Source of the DNA: Liquorilactobacillus hordei DSM 19519
Lineage (GTDB): Bacteria > Bacillota > Bacilli > Lactobacillales > Lactobacillaceae
Reading direction: 5' to 3'
Length of the DNA stretch: 64,000 bases
Assembly: GCF_019443985.1 (NCBI RefSeq)
Contig: NZ_CP049303.1
Span: forward strand, 1,922,001 to 1,986,000
Every line of letters starts with the position of its first letter. The first letter of the stretch is position 1. The position numbers and the translations under genes are program-made. Positions 8,804 to 17,741 of the stretch are shown here, in pieces. The notes below the pieces were generated by a model. It was not told the origin of the DNA. It ran no database searches and saw nothing but the letters and a program-made list of their open reading frames with translations.

Positions 8804-9231
8804 ATCATATCCTCATCCTTTCACAAACAGTATAAATAGTTAGATGACATTAAGTCAATAAATCATTTGCTGCTTATATAGTGACCTGACTGTCTTTAAG
8901 AAAATTAATTTTTTTGTCTTACCATATGGTAGGTGCCACATATAAAACTGATATGTATTTTAGTAGATACGAAGACGTGACTATTTTACTAATGTAATAT
9001 CTTTAGAAATACAAAAACAAAGAAGGAGCCAAACCAAGATATATATCTTTGGCCTAGCCCCTTCTGGCATAAGAGAGAAAGAGAATTGATTAGAAGGTAA
9101 AATAGTAATTACCTTACACCCATATAATACCGGTTTCAGTAAGCGCTGTCAATACTTTTTGATTTTTATTATTTTTATTTTGTCTTATACTATAGTTATG
9201 GTTTTACTTCAGCCTCAGGGAGGATTCTAGT
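8804..9231. other. Intergenic stretch with a palindrome and a hairpin
   Basis: No convincing gene. A perfect 12-base palindrome TACCATATGGTA lies at 8920-8931. A terminator-like hairpin at 9021-9065 is listed separately. A possible -10 (TATACT, 9187-9192) precedes the small gene at 9232. Confidence 0.5.
9010..9065 (-). terminator. Terminator-like hairpin without an obvious upstream gene
   Basis: On the minus strand AGAAGGGGCTAGGCCAAA pairs with TTTGGCTCCTTCT around a self-complementary AT-rich loop (GATATATATC), followed by TTTGTTTTTG. No minus-strand gene lies directly upstream, so either an unrecognised small transcript ends here or the orientation reading is wrong. Confidence 0.5.
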
Positions 9232-9483
9232 TTGGTAAATTCGAAACAATTAAAACTAAGTTTTTTTTTAGGTGCCATCTTGTGTATGCTTAAAGTTATT
9301 ATTTCACTACTTGGTCATTACAATGATACTCTTCAAATCTTTAATGTTGGATTTATGTTAATCCAAACCAAATATTGGTTTGTTCCATTTCTTCTAATAG
9401 CTCTTTTTTACATTTTTGTTTCTTTTCTATTTTATCTAATTTTTAGATTGATTAATCTAGGCGTCCGTTTTTTTCTTAATTAG
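9232..9483 (+). CDS. Hypothetical small membrane protein, 83 aa
   Basis: Unrecognised. The start is TTG (9232) with a strong GGGAGGA site (9218-9224). Hydrophobic segments at about residues 8-28 and 50-74 predict two or three membrane passes; the C-terminal part FLLIALFYIFVSFLFYLIF is strongly hydrophobic. It is short and AT-rich, so translation is likely but not certain. Its natural terminator is probably the hairpin at 9654-9702, now interrupted on the far side by ISL3. Confidence 0.6.
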   Translation: MVNSKQLKLSFFLGAILCMLKVIISLLGHYNDTLQIFNVGFMLIQTKYWFVPFLLIALFYIFVSFLFYLIFRLINLGVRFFLN

Positions 9484-9653
9484 TAGCTATCAAAAAATAA
9501 TCCCTTACTGCACTTTATTATACAGAGCAAGAAAATGTCAAATAATCGTTATAATTTGAGAATCACACAAATTAATAATGGTTATTTTTATTCTGCTATG
9601 AACAATTTGGTATTAGATGTAACATTTTAAGGCGTCAAACAAATTTATCCGCG

Positions 9654-9702
9654 AAAAAAAGAGAGAGGTCAAAGTTTAACTTTTGAACCATCTCTCTTTT
9701 TT
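9654..9702. terminator. Bidirectional terminator abutting ISL3 copy 1
   Basis: A run of seven A, a long stem (AGAGAGAGGTCAAAGTT paired with AACTTTTGAACCATCTCTCT) and a T run. It serves the plus-strand gene at 9232 and, before the insertion, the minus-strand glmM. The IS is inserted exactly at the end of the T run and the 8-base target duplication consists of its last bases. Confidence 0.8.
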
Positions 9703-9713
9703 GGCTCTAAAAT

Positions 9714-9747
9714 ATTGGGTGTTGATGAACTTCCATCAACACCCAAT
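9714..9747. repeat. Perfect hairpin inside the ISL3 left end
   Basis: A 14-base perfect stem (ATTGGGTGTTGATG paired with CATCAACACCCAAT) with a 6-base loop. It embeds the inner TGTTGATG of the terminal repeat. It is present at the same place in copy 2 (21306-21339). It could block read-through into the transposase or take part in end recognition. Confidence 0.8.
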
Positions 9748-9828
9748 TTTCATGTACAATAAAAGGACAAGTTCCCAAATGCACCACCACATACCAACCA
9801 AAGTAAAAGTAAAGGCAAGTGAGAAAAC

Positions 9829-11091
9829 ATGTCCCAAGACTATTCTATCGAAAATATACTTCAAATCCAAGACCCAAATATTAAATGTATCAGTATTGAC
9901 AATTCTGATCCCAAGAAACAAGTCATTCATGCCAAATTAACTTATTCGATAAAGCGCTGTCCACTTTGTGGCCAATCCCAAGTAGTCCGTTTTGGAACTA
10001 ATTTGATCAACGTCAGGATGCCACCTATCAAAGAACGACCAGTTATCTTAAAACTGCTTAAACAACGTTATCTGTGCAAAAGAGGGCAACATACTTTTAG
10101 TGCTGAAACGTCGCTAGTTAAACCACACTGTCAAATCTCAGAAGATACCAAACAGATGATTATTCTACAGCTTACTAAAGATCGTAGTATTACTGATATT
10201 GCAGAGGAATTAAATGTTTCACCAGTGGCAGTTAATCGAGTACTTGATTCATTAGCGATTCAGACTAAGACCGCCTTGCTTACCTTACCAACTACGTTGT
10301 GTTTTGATGAATTTCGCTCCACTGGTCATCAGATGAGTTTTATTGCCATTGATGGTGATACACATCGGCTAGTTTCTGTTTTACCTAATCGCCTTAATCG
10401 AAGTATCCAAAATCACTTTGAAAGTAACTATTCCTTAGCTGAACGTAGGAAAGTTAAACAAGTAGTTATTGATTTCAATGCACAGTATCAATCCGTAATT
10501 CACATAATTTTTCCAGAAGCAAAAGTTATCGCCGATAACTTTCATCTAGTTCAAATGGGACTCCAAGCACTGAACCAGACACGCGTACAGTTAATGCATC
10601 GATTCACTCAAAATTCACGAGAATATCGAGTTCTCAAACATCACTGGCGTTTATTTTTAAAAACTTATTCTGGCTTAAATCAACGTAAACCACAATGGTT
10701 TGCGCATTTAAAGAACTGGTTCACCCAAGAACAATTAGTCTGGCAAGGTCTTGAGTTAGATTCAACCTACCAACACACTTACTTCGTTGCGCATTCCCTA
10801 GTTGATGCCTTAAGAAAGCGTGATTATTTAAAGTTCATTAAAACACTAAATCGAGCTGACAAAGTCAGCCCACAGCTTGAAACTACAATAAAGACCTATC
10901 GCAAATATCTACCATTAATTAAAAACATGATGGCAAGCAACTATTCAAATGGCCCACTAGAAGGTGTTAATCGCAAAATCAAACAAATTAAACGCACGGC
11001 ATACGGCTATAGAAACTGGTCACATTTTTACACCCGGATTAGAATTGAATTTACGATTCGAATAAAAAAAAGAAAACCAATTCGAAAATGA
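9829..11091 (+). CDS. ISL3-family transposase (copy 1)
   Basis: 420-aa DDE transposase. The N-terminal zinc ribbon shows CPLCGQ (about residues 44-49) and RYLCKRGQHTF. An HTH region follows (RSITDIAEELNVSPVAVNRVL). The catalytic domain starts at LCFDEFRS, continues VIDFNAQYQSVI, and ends with the family's PLEGVNRKIKQIKRTAYGYRN box. Full length with no frameshift, so probably active. The protein reading is the same as that of the copy at 21421-22683. Confidence 0.97.
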   Translation: MSQDYSIENILQIQDPNIKCISIDNSDPKKQVIHAKLTYSIKRCPLCGQSQVVRFGTNLINVRMPPIKERPVILKLLKQRYLCKRGQHTFSAETSLVKPHCQISEDTKQMIILQLTKDRSITDIAEELNVSPVAVNRVLDSLAIQTKTALLTLPTTLCFDEFRSTGHQMSFIAIDGDTHRLVSVLPNRLNRSIQNHFESNYSLAERRKVKQVVIDFNAQYQSVIHIIFPEAKVIADNFHLVQMGLQALNQTRVQLMHRFTQNSREYRVLKHHWRLFLKTYSGLNQRKPQWFAHLKNWFTQEQLVWQGLELDSTYQHTYFVAHSLVDALRKRDYLKFIKTLNRADKVSPQLETTIKTYRKYLPLIKNMMASNYSNGPLEGVNRKIKQIKRTAYGYRNWSHFYTRIRIEFTIRIKKRKPIRK

Positions 11092-11217
11092 ATTGATTTT
11101 CTTTTAAAAATTTCCCATCAACAGCGGTTGACAAAGAGCCTCTTTTTTTCATGAATGTACATCACGATAAAGCTTTTGCTCTTTTATACTCAAAACAACG
11201 CATGTAATCTTTGGAAT

Positions 11218-12567
11218 TTACACACCCATCTCTTTTTTTACCACATCTACTATTTGCATAACATATTCGTGTACTTCTTCTTTTGTTTTGGCTTCCGCCA
11301 TAACTCTAAGAAGGTTTTCTGTTCCACTAGGTCTAACTAAGACTCGACCCTCAGATCCCATTTTAATTTCAACTTGTTTAATTATTTCTTTGATTGCCTC
11401 ATTTTCCAAAGCTGCTTTTTTATCAGTTACTTTTACATTAATTAATTCTTGTGGATAGGTTGTAACTTCACCAGCAAGTTCAGATAATTTCTTACCCGTT
11501 TTTTGAACCACATTAAGTAACTGTAATGCCGTAAGCATCCCATCACCCGTGGTATTAAAATCAAGAAAAACTACATGCCCAGACTGTTCGCCGCCCAAAT
11601 TGTAACCATCTTTTCTCATTTCCTCAACAACATAGCGGTCACCTACTTGTGTTTTTACTGAATGTAACTCATGATTTTCCATTGCTTTATATAAACCAAT
11701 ATTGCTCATTACAGTAGTAACAATTGTATCTTTCTTTAGCCTGCCTCGTTCACTTAGATATTTACCACAAATATACATAATCTTGTCGCCATCAACAATA
11801 TTTCCAAGTTCATCAACGGCGATACATCTATCACCATCACCATCAAAAGCTACACCCAACTGTGCTTCTTTTTCAACAACAAATTTTGATAAAGCTTCTG
11901 GATGAGTAGAACCAACAGCCTTGTTAATGTTCAAACCATCAGGCTCAGTTGCCATAGTTTCAAATTCAACACCTAAATCAGCAAATAAGCGTGAAACCAA
12001 ACCACTTGTGGCACCATTTGCTCCATCAACTGCTATATGCAGGTCTTCTAGATTATCTGGAATAGTTTGCTCTAAAAATTGTGTATATTTCAGGACACCT
12101 TCATGATAGTCACTTAACGTACCAAGTCCATTTGCAGAAGGTCTTGGTAGATTATCAACTCCTGATTCAAGCAATTCTTCGATTTCTTCTTCTTTTTCAT
12201 CAGACAGTTTGTATCCATCACCGCCAAAGAACTTAATTCCATTATCTTCAACAGGATTATGAGATGCAGAAATCATGATACCCGCATCCGCATCTTGTAC
12301 CCGAACTAGATACGCAACCCCTGGCGTTGTGATTACACCTAGTGAAAAGACTTCAATGCCAACCGAAAGTAAGCCAGCAATTAAGGCCTGCTCTAACATT
12401 TGACCCGAAACTCTTGTATCACGTGCAACTAAAACCTTAGGAGGCTTAGCATCACTTGCATGTTTTGTTAATACAAAGCCACCACAGCGGCCTAACTTAA
12501 ATGCAAGTTCAGGACTAAGTTCTTTATTTGCAATACCTCTGACACCATCTGTTCCAAAATATTTCAT
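11218..12567 (-). CDS. glmM: Phosphoglucosamine mutase GlmM
   Basis: Converts glucosamine-6-phosphate to glucosamine-1-phosphate on the way to UDP-GlcNAc; cytoplasmic; 449 aa, full length. The phosphoserine loop is ISASHNP with Ser102. The magnesium loop is DGDGDR. The C-terminal phosphate-binding loop is [15 protein letters not shown]. It is the last gene of the conserved cdaA-cdaR-glmM operon; in other Firmicutes GlmM binds CdaA and lowers its activity. ISL3 copy 1 has separated the gene from its terminator, so its transcript probably runs antisense through the IS. Confidence 0.97.
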   Translation of the reverse strand: MKYFGTDGVRGIANKELSPELAFKLGRCGGFVLTKHASDAKPPKVLVARDTRVSGQMLEQALIAGLLSVGIEVFSLGVITTPGVAYLVRVQDADAGIMISASHNPVEDNGIKFFGGDGYKLSDEKEEEIEELLESGVDNLPRPSANGLGTLSDYHEGVLKYTQFLEQTIPDNLEDLHIAVDGANGATSGLVSRLFADLGVEFETMATEPDGLNINKAVGSTHPEALSKFVVEKEAQLGVAFDGDGDRCIAVDELGNIVDGDKIMYICGKYLSERGRLKKDTIVTTVMSNIGLYKAMENHELHSVKTQVGDRYVVEEMRKDGYNLGGEQSGHVVFLDFNTTGDGMLTALQLLNVVQKTGKKLSELAGEVTTYPQELINVKVTDKKAALENEAIKEIIKQVEIKMGSEGRVLVRPSGTENLLRVMAEAKTKEEVHEYVMQIVDVVKKEMGV

Positions 12568-12602
12568 TTTTAGTTAATCCTCATTTCACTACTAAATTTT
12601 AA

Positions 12603-13724
12603 TTATTCATCTTCACTGCTTGAAGAACTTTGTGAAGAAGTTTGGCTTCCGCTTTCTGATTCGCTCTGACTTGATTTAGCCGACGAACTTGATGTTCCAC
12701 TATTGGAACTACTACTACTTGAACTCTGTGAAGATACGGTAGATTCATTGCTAGAGCTAGAAGAATCTCCGACCGTTATTTTTACTTTTGCACTCTTAGG
12801 TTGAACAATAGTCACACCATTACTAGGAGATGCAAGATTAACACTTTTAGTTGTTGTACTAGAGATGCCATCAATTGGAACGGAAATCTTGTAAGACGAT
12901 ATTCCTGATAGATCACTCTTCGTCCCCGACAACGTCACTGTTTCAGTCGAACTACTTAATGTATAACTTTTATCAGAATCACCATCTCCGGTTGTTACTA
13001 ACTGAACTGGGACTTTTTTTGTTGTAGTTTCACTATAAACTGGGATTTTCACGTCAACTGTTTGTGGCGAAATGACCACGTTGAGAATTTTACCCTTATC
13101 ATCGAGTGCTTGCAACAATACTGAACGACTAAACGTAGATTTTGTTCCTTTAGGAATTTCAACCGCCGCGACGATTTCTGCTATCTTGCTAATCTCAGAA
13201 GAAGCTCCTGTTGCGCTAACCACATCTGGATCAGCAGTTGGTGTTCCTACTTTATAATTGTTACCAACTCTTTGTTTATCATAGTTGAATTGTACAGGGA
13301 AAGATTTAGTCTTTCTATTACTGATTGTAATCTTAACTTTTGCTGGATTAATTGTATAATCCAAATCGCTACTCAACCCTGATTGCTTCAAGGTCACCTC
13401 ATGTGTCCCCGGTTTTAAGTCCGTTAAATCCGCATATATTTTAAAATTACGTGTATTTGAAATCGTTGTTACCATTGCTTTTGATCCAGAAACTTTGACC
13501 TTAACTTTTTCTGGATATCCTGTTACAAAATATTTATTACTATTTACTTCTAATTGTAATGCTACCCGCATAGTGGTTGAAGCATTTGCCAACATAGTTG
13601 AATCAGTATTATTTCTTGTACTACTTAAATTATCTTCATTCGTATATGCAAACAGTAAAACCGCAAATGCAAGCGCAATGATTCTATAAAAGAGGGGAGA
13701 ATCAATAAATTTATTGAAATTCAT
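12603..13724 (-). CDS. cdaR: YbbR-domain regulator CdaR with Ser-rich tail
   Basis: Membrane-anchored extracellular regulator of the diadenylate cyclase CdaA, 373 aa. One N-terminal helix (about residues 11-26, FYRIIALAFAVLLFAY) is followed by three or four YbbR beta-domains (KVKVSGSKAMV, KTKSFPVQFNYD, KKVPVQLVTTGDGD and so on). From about residue 318 the chain is almost wholly Ser with some Glu, Gln and Thr, ending SSEDE. Such a long low-complexity extracellular tail is not needed for the YbbR fold. It overlaps cdaA by four bases (13721-13724), so the two are translationally coupled. Confidence 0.93.
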   Translation of the reverse strand: MNFNKFIDSPLFYRIIALAFAVLLFAYTNEDNLSSTRNNTDSTMLANASTTMRVALQLEVNSNKYFVTGYPEKVKVKVSGSKAMVTTISNTRNFKIYADLTDLKPGTHEVTLKQSGLSSDLDYTINPAKVKITISNRKTKSFPVQFNYDKQRVGNNYKVGTPTADPDVVSATGASSEISKIAEIVAAVEIPKGTKSTFSRSVLLQALDDKGKILNVVISPQTVDVKIPVYSETTTKKVPVQLVTTGDGDSDKSYTLSSSTETVTLSGTKSDLSGISSYKISVPIDGISSTTTKSVNLASPSNGVTIVQPKSAKVKITVGDSSSSSNESTVSSQSSSSSSSNSGTSSSSAKSSQSESESGSQTSSQSSSSSEDE

Positions 13725-14563
13725 TTTTTCTTCCTCCCTTCAAAAATGCTAACGAAAGTTGACAGAAGCTTGTTCTCTTTTTTATCCTTTTCCTCAACAA
13801 TTAATTCCTTATTTAATAGCTTCAGATAGTCATCCCTAGTTAAGTCTCTTAATAGCTCATTATTTTTTGTAATAGTTACTCCACCGGTCTCTTCTGAAAC
13901 AACAATTGTTAGTGCATCTGTAACTTCACTAATACCAACTGCAGCCCTGTGCCTCGTTCCAAGAGCCTTAGGAATCAGATTACTTTCTGATAGAGGTAAG
14001 TATGCGGCTGCTACAGCAATCTTATTTTCCTTAATTATAACTGCTCCATCATGCAGTGGCGTATTTGGTATGAAAATATTAATTAGGAGTGCCCCTGTAA
14101 TATCCGCATCTAACCTGATACCAGTTTCTACATAATCCTCTAGACCTGTATTTTTTTGAATTGTAATTAAAGCCCCTATTCGACGCTTAGACATATATTG
14201 AATTGCTGAATCAAGTGCCTTAATCATATTACGTTCATTTTCATTTTGTTTTCTATTATGAAAAAAAACAGATCCACGTCCAAGATGTTCAAGTCCTCGC
14301 CTGATTTCCGGCTGGAAAATAATTATAATCGCAATGAAACCCCAATTGATTATCTGATCAGTTACCCAAGATACCATCTGTAAGTCAAAAAACCAACTTA
14401 TAAGTTTAATTAATACTATTATAATTACACCTTTAAATAGTTGGACGGCTTTAGTTCCCCTAAGTAGCATCATTAATTTGTATATTACATACCATACTAC
14501 TAAAATATCTATTATGTTAGCTAAGTTTTGCCACGAGAAAAGGCTGCCCCAAGCAATGTTCAT
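13721..14563 (-). CDS. cdaA: Diadenylate cyclase CdaA (c-di-AMP synthase)
   Basis: Makes c-di-AMP from two ATP; membrane-bound, 280 aa from ATG 14563 (MNIAWGSLFSWQNLANII). An AGGAGG site lies 7 bases upstream; the longer reading from 14659 adds 32 residues without a site. Three N-terminal membrane helices are followed by the DAC domain with both signature motifs: LHDGAVII (DGA) and GTRHRAAVG (RHR). It leads the cdaA-cdaR-glmM operon. c-di-AMP controls potassium and osmolyte uptake and wall homeostasis in lactobacilli. Confidence 0.96.
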   Translation of the reverse strand: MNIAWGSLFSWQNLANIIDILVVWYVIYKLMMLLRGTKAVQLFKGVIIIVLIKLISWFFDLQMVSWVTDQIINWGFIAIIIIFQPEIRRGLEHLGRGSVFFHNRKQNENERNMIKALDSAIQYMSKRRIGALITIQKNTGLEDYVETGIRLDADITGALLINIFIPNTPLHDGAVIIKENKIAVAAAYLPLSESNLIPKALGTRHRAAVGISEVTDALTIVVSEETGGVTITKNNELLRDLTRDDYLKLLNKELIVEEKDKKENKLLSTFVSIFEGRKKK

Positions 14564-14719
14564 TATTTTACCTCCTAAGAAATTTAAATTAATTATAGCA
14601 CAGATATTCCTTCTGCTGTGGAACAACCAAATAGTTAAAAAATAGAAAAGTTGTTTCATTGTTCTTCAATTTTCATTAATAATTATGTAAAATGACAATA
14701 ATGGAAATTAGGTGATTTT

Positions 14720-15418
14720 ATGTCAACAACAAATAAATGGATAGTCCGGCTTTCTTTTTACATTTTTTTGCTATATATCTATATAACTGTAGCATCACAT
14801 AACAGGATATATAGCTTTCTTTTGTTAAATACTTTCTTAGGGTATATTCCTATTGAAATTGCAATGCACATCAATTCTCAAAAAAAAACACCTGTGCTAG
14901 TAGTTCTAACCGTTTTATGGTTTCTGTTCTACCCAAACGCACCGTACGTAATTACTGATCTTTTTCATCTAGCAATGCTTAATCCTTATAACAGTTCAAC
15001 TGGCTTGATGGAATTTAATTTACATCTTTGGCTAAAATTTACTAACTTGGTCACAAGTGCTCTTGGATGCTCATTGATGGGATTTTGGAGTCTCGAACAC
15101 GTTGCAGATACCATCTTAATTAAATTTAAGTTATGGTCTAAAACCAATAAAATATTTTTAGTTTCAACTTTGATAATTTTTTCTTCTGTAGGAATCTATA
15201 TTGGTAGATTTTTGAGGTTACATACAGCATATCTCTTTATTGATCCCAAAGAAGTAGTTTCAGAACTTATCCAAATGTGGAATCCGCGCATGCTTGTTTT
15301 TATAGGTTTTATGACAATCATTCAATTAATTTTTTATTTTTCTTTTGATATTACACGTAGTTCACTATCAAATAACCAAGAATTGCTCGCTCAAAATAAT
15401 AAACAAAAAGAACAATGA
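14720..15418 (+). CDS. DUF1361 membrane protein
   Basis: 232 aa with about six membrane helices. It matches the DUF1361 family by FLFYPNAPYVITDLFHL and GIYIGRFLRLHTAYLF. Function unknown. It is divergent from cdaA and has its own weak ribosome site (TTAGGTGATTTT before ATG). The C-terminal tail is short and hydrophilic (NNQELLAQNNKQKEQ). A hairpin terminator follows at 15431. Confidence 0.85.
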   Translation: MSTTNKWIVRLSFYIFLLYIYITVASHNRIYSFLLLNTFLGYIPIEIAMHINSQKKTPVLVVLTVLWFLFYPNAPYVITDLFHLAMLNPYNSSTGLMEFNLHLWLKFTNLVTSALGCSLMGFWSLEHVADTILIKFKLWSKTNKIFLVSTLIIFSSVGIYIGRFLRLHTAYLFIDPKEVVSELIQMWNPRMLVFIGFMTIIQLIFYFSFDITRSSLSNNQELLAQNNKQKEQ

Positions 15419-15430
15419 TTTCTAAAAATA

Positions 15431-15472
15431 AGGAGCTGTATCAAAAATTAAATTTTGATGCAACTCCTCTAT
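15431..15472. terminator. Terminator between convergent genes
   Basis: Stem AGGAGCTGTATCAAAA paired with TTTTGATGCAACTCCT, then CTATTTGTT. It lies between the DUF1361 gene (+) and the antiporter (-). Its core (ATCAAAAATTAAATTTTGAT) resembles two other hairpins in the window. Confidence 0.7.
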
Positions 15473-15539
15473 TTGTTATAGATAAACGTGACTCATAAGT
15501 CAAAACTCTTCTATGTCACATTCTCGTATTTTTTCAAAC

Positions 15540-17654
15540 CTAGCCTGGTAAAATTGATGCTCTTAAATTTAGACTCTCTTCATGATTAATATATTGTCGT
15601 AAACTGTTCGCAGCTTGATGATTAATATAACCTTGCTCAACTAAATATTGCAGTGCAGATCTTTGTGCTGCAATTGACTTAAACCTAAGACGTCTAATTT
15701 GTTCTTGATAATCTTTTCCTGAAATTTCTTCTTTGCTTTTTTGTTTCTCAATAATGCTTCTATAGGTAATTATCATATGATAAATAACCTCTCTATTTAT
15801 TTTTTTCTCATTGACTTCCGGATTCTTAATATATTCTGAAAGTGCCTTAATTGCTGCTTTTGCCATTGAACGTTCAACTAGTCTAACTTCAACACCATAC
15901 TTTTCATCCTGTTTAATTCCAATCCACAGTGATAATGAACGCCACAACTTTCTCACAGATTCCATAATAGTTGGGAATGGCCATTCTTGCTGGATTTTTG
16001 CTTTATAGCTAGCTCGCCTTAACTGATTCTTTAAAGACTTTTTGAATTTATGATACACCTTATCCTGAATTTGATTTGTCTGATGGAGCCTATCTAATTC
16101 ACTAAGCTCACCTCTTAATGCAACCTTATGCAATTTAATTTCATCTGACGTCGCTGCCTTATTTAGATTATCAGCATATTCATCAACTTCAAGTCTTTTT
16201 ATCATAAATTGATATTCCAAGATTAGATGGTAGACAGCTAATTCATTTCCCATTCGCCGCTGTTCCTCAAGACTTCGAACAGCCGTTTTTAGGATATATA
16301 ATTTTGCTTTATTGCTGCTGATTTCAAGTTGCTCGTCATCGTCATCATCATCAGGAGTATCTAAAACATTACTAGCATCTAAATCTCCTAGTCCCCCTCG
16401 AGTTTGCAAAGCAACGTCACCAGAAATAAATGGTAATACAATTATCGCGACCACCATACTTAAAATAATTACTCCAGCAGCAATAAACAATACTAAAGAT
16501 CTCTCTGGAAAGGGCTCACCCGAAGCAATTTGTGTCGGAATAGTTAATGCTCCGGCCATTGTTATTGCGCCACGAACACCGGATATCCCTGATAGCAGTG
16601 CAACTTTTAGCCTTTCTTTTATTGACTTAGACTTAGCGTCACCTGTAAAAAGCTGATAACAATATGTCCATATCATTCTAATCAATAACAATATTCCCCA
16701 CATTATAAAAACAAAAAGAATTGCAGAAAAAGTATTTATGTCTTCATTTTCAATGGTTCCACGCATTGCAACAGGTAGTTCTACCCCTAAAATCGTGAAC
16801 ATAATTCCATTCAAAAGATAAACAATCAAATCCCACATTCTTTCGCTAACAATATTAATCTCAGGTTGAATTCTAATAAATGAATTACGTTTAGACGCAA
16901 AAACAACACCAGCAACCACTACCGCTATCACACCAGATGCATGAAATGATTCTTCAGTAAGTAAATAAATAATAAACGGAACACATAATTGAAGAACCGT
17001 ATTAAAAACAACATCGTTGAAACCCTTAACAATTAACCATTCAATGATTAATACAACAATTGTTATCAATACAAAACCAGATATAAAACCAACAATTCCA
17101 AAATAAAAAAGATCTATCAATGCTGATTTAAGTGAAAAGTAACCAGTAACAGCAACGACTACTGCATACTTGAATCCAATCAGTCCACTTGCATCATTTA
17201 TCAAACTTTCTCCACTAACCAAATGAAGTATACTATCTGGTAATTTAACTTGTTTTGATATTGAGTGTACAGCAACTGGGTCTGTTGGGGCCAAAATTGC
17301 TGCCAGGGCAATGCCCACCGGAAGAGGTAAGGCCGGTATTATCAAATGAATCAGGTATCCTCCAAGAATCATTGTAATAAATACCAAAATAATCGCATTA
17401 TTGAATATTGCTCCCTTTAACTTCCAGAGTTCCTCTTTCGGAAACTTTCGCCCATCATTGTATAGCAACGGTGCAATGAAAAGTAATAAAAACCAACTTG
17501 ACTCCAAATCAATTTTTAAGTTAAAGAATAGTGCAACCATTGTTCCCAGAATGATTTGAATTAAACTTACTGGGATATATTTAAAATAGTGATTTATCAA
17601 ATTTGATAATAAGACTAATAAGACAAGTCCAATGACGGTTTCGACAATCGACAT
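15540..17654 (-). CDS. CPA1-family Na+(K+)/H+ antiporter
   Basis: Cation/proton antiporter of the plasma membrane, 704 aa. The N-terminal 410 residues hold about 12 helices with the CPA1 landmarks LAPTDPVAVHSI and GESLINDASGLIGF (ion-binding ND pair). An acidic run (DTPDDDDDDEQLE) marks the boundary to a roughly 280-residue cytosolic C-terminal domain rich in charged helices. Such tails in this family usually carry regulation. Substrate (Na+ or K+) cannot be told from sequence. It is a single gene between terminators. Confidence 0.92.
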   Translation of the reverse strand: MSIVETVIGLVLLVLLSNLINHYFKYIPVSLIQIILGTMVALFFNLKIDLESSWFLLLFIAPLLYNDGRKFPKEELWKLKGAIFNNAIILVFITMILGGYLIHLIIPALPLPVGIALAAILAPTDPVAVHSISKQVKLPDSILHLVSGESLINDASGLIGFKYAVVVAVTGYFSLKSALIDLFYFGIVGFISGFVLITIVVLIIEWLIVKGFNDVVFNTVLQLCVPFIIYLLTEESFHASGVIAVVVAGVVFASKRNSFIRIQPEINIVSERMWDLIVYLLNGIMFTILGVELPVAMRGTIENEDINTFSAILFVFIMWGILLLIRMIWTYCYQLFTGDAKSKSIKERLKVALLSGISGVRGAITMAGALTIPTQIASGEPFPERSLVLFIAAGVIILSMVVAIIVLPFISGDVALQTRGGLGDLDASNVLDTPDDDDDDEQLEISSNKAKLYILKTAVRSLEEQRRMGNELAVYHLILEYQFMIKRLEVDEYADNLNKAATSDEIKLHKVALRGELSELDRLHQTNQIQDKVYHKFKKSLKNQLRRASYKAKIQQEWPFPTIMESVRKLWRSLSLWIGIKQDEKYGVEVRLVERSMAKAAIKALSEYIKNPEVNEKKINREVIYHMIITYRSIIEKQKSKEEISGKDYQEQIRRLRFKSIAAQRSALQYLVEQGYINHQAANSLRQYINHEESLNLRASILPG

Positions 17655-17696
17655 TCAGCTAACACCTCCACTCTATTATTATTACAAAAAATTGAT

Positions 17697-17736
17697 TAAA
17701 AAAAAAGGAGTCTGCCTTGTTTTTGCAAAACTCCTA
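17697..17736 (-). terminator. murB terminator
   Basis: Minus strand: AGGAGTTTTGC, loop, GGCAGACTCCT, then a run of nine T. It lies directly after the murB stop. Confidence 0.8.
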
Positions 17737-17741
17737 AAAAA

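Larger units (their letters stand above)
9703..11140 (+). mobile_element. ISL3-family insertion sequence, copy 1
   Basis: 1438 bp. The ends begin GGCTCT and share the inner TGTTGATG (left GGCTCTAAAATATTGGGTG; right, reversed, GGCTCTTTGTCAACCGCTG). It is flanked by a perfect 8-base target duplication TCTTTTTT (9695-9702 and 11141-11148), the size typical of ISL3. It encodes one 420-aa transposase. A second element of equal length lies at 21295-22732. The subterminal left hairpin (9714-9747) is listed separately. The intact ends and duplication indicate a recent insertion. Confidence 0.96.

Noticed and set aside
8920..8931. Perfect palindrome TACCATATGGTA as an operator
   Set aside because: Short palindromes of this size in AT-rich DNA occur by chance and no promoter is adjacent.
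8972..9061. 29-codon minus-strand frame MPEGARPKIYILVWLLLCF within the orphan hairpin
   Set aside because: No ribosome site and it lies in the stem; chance more likely.
9683..9940. Small frames over the start of each ISL3 transposase (also 21260-21532)
   Set aside because: Shadow frames that are duplicated only because the IS is duplicated; no ribosome site.
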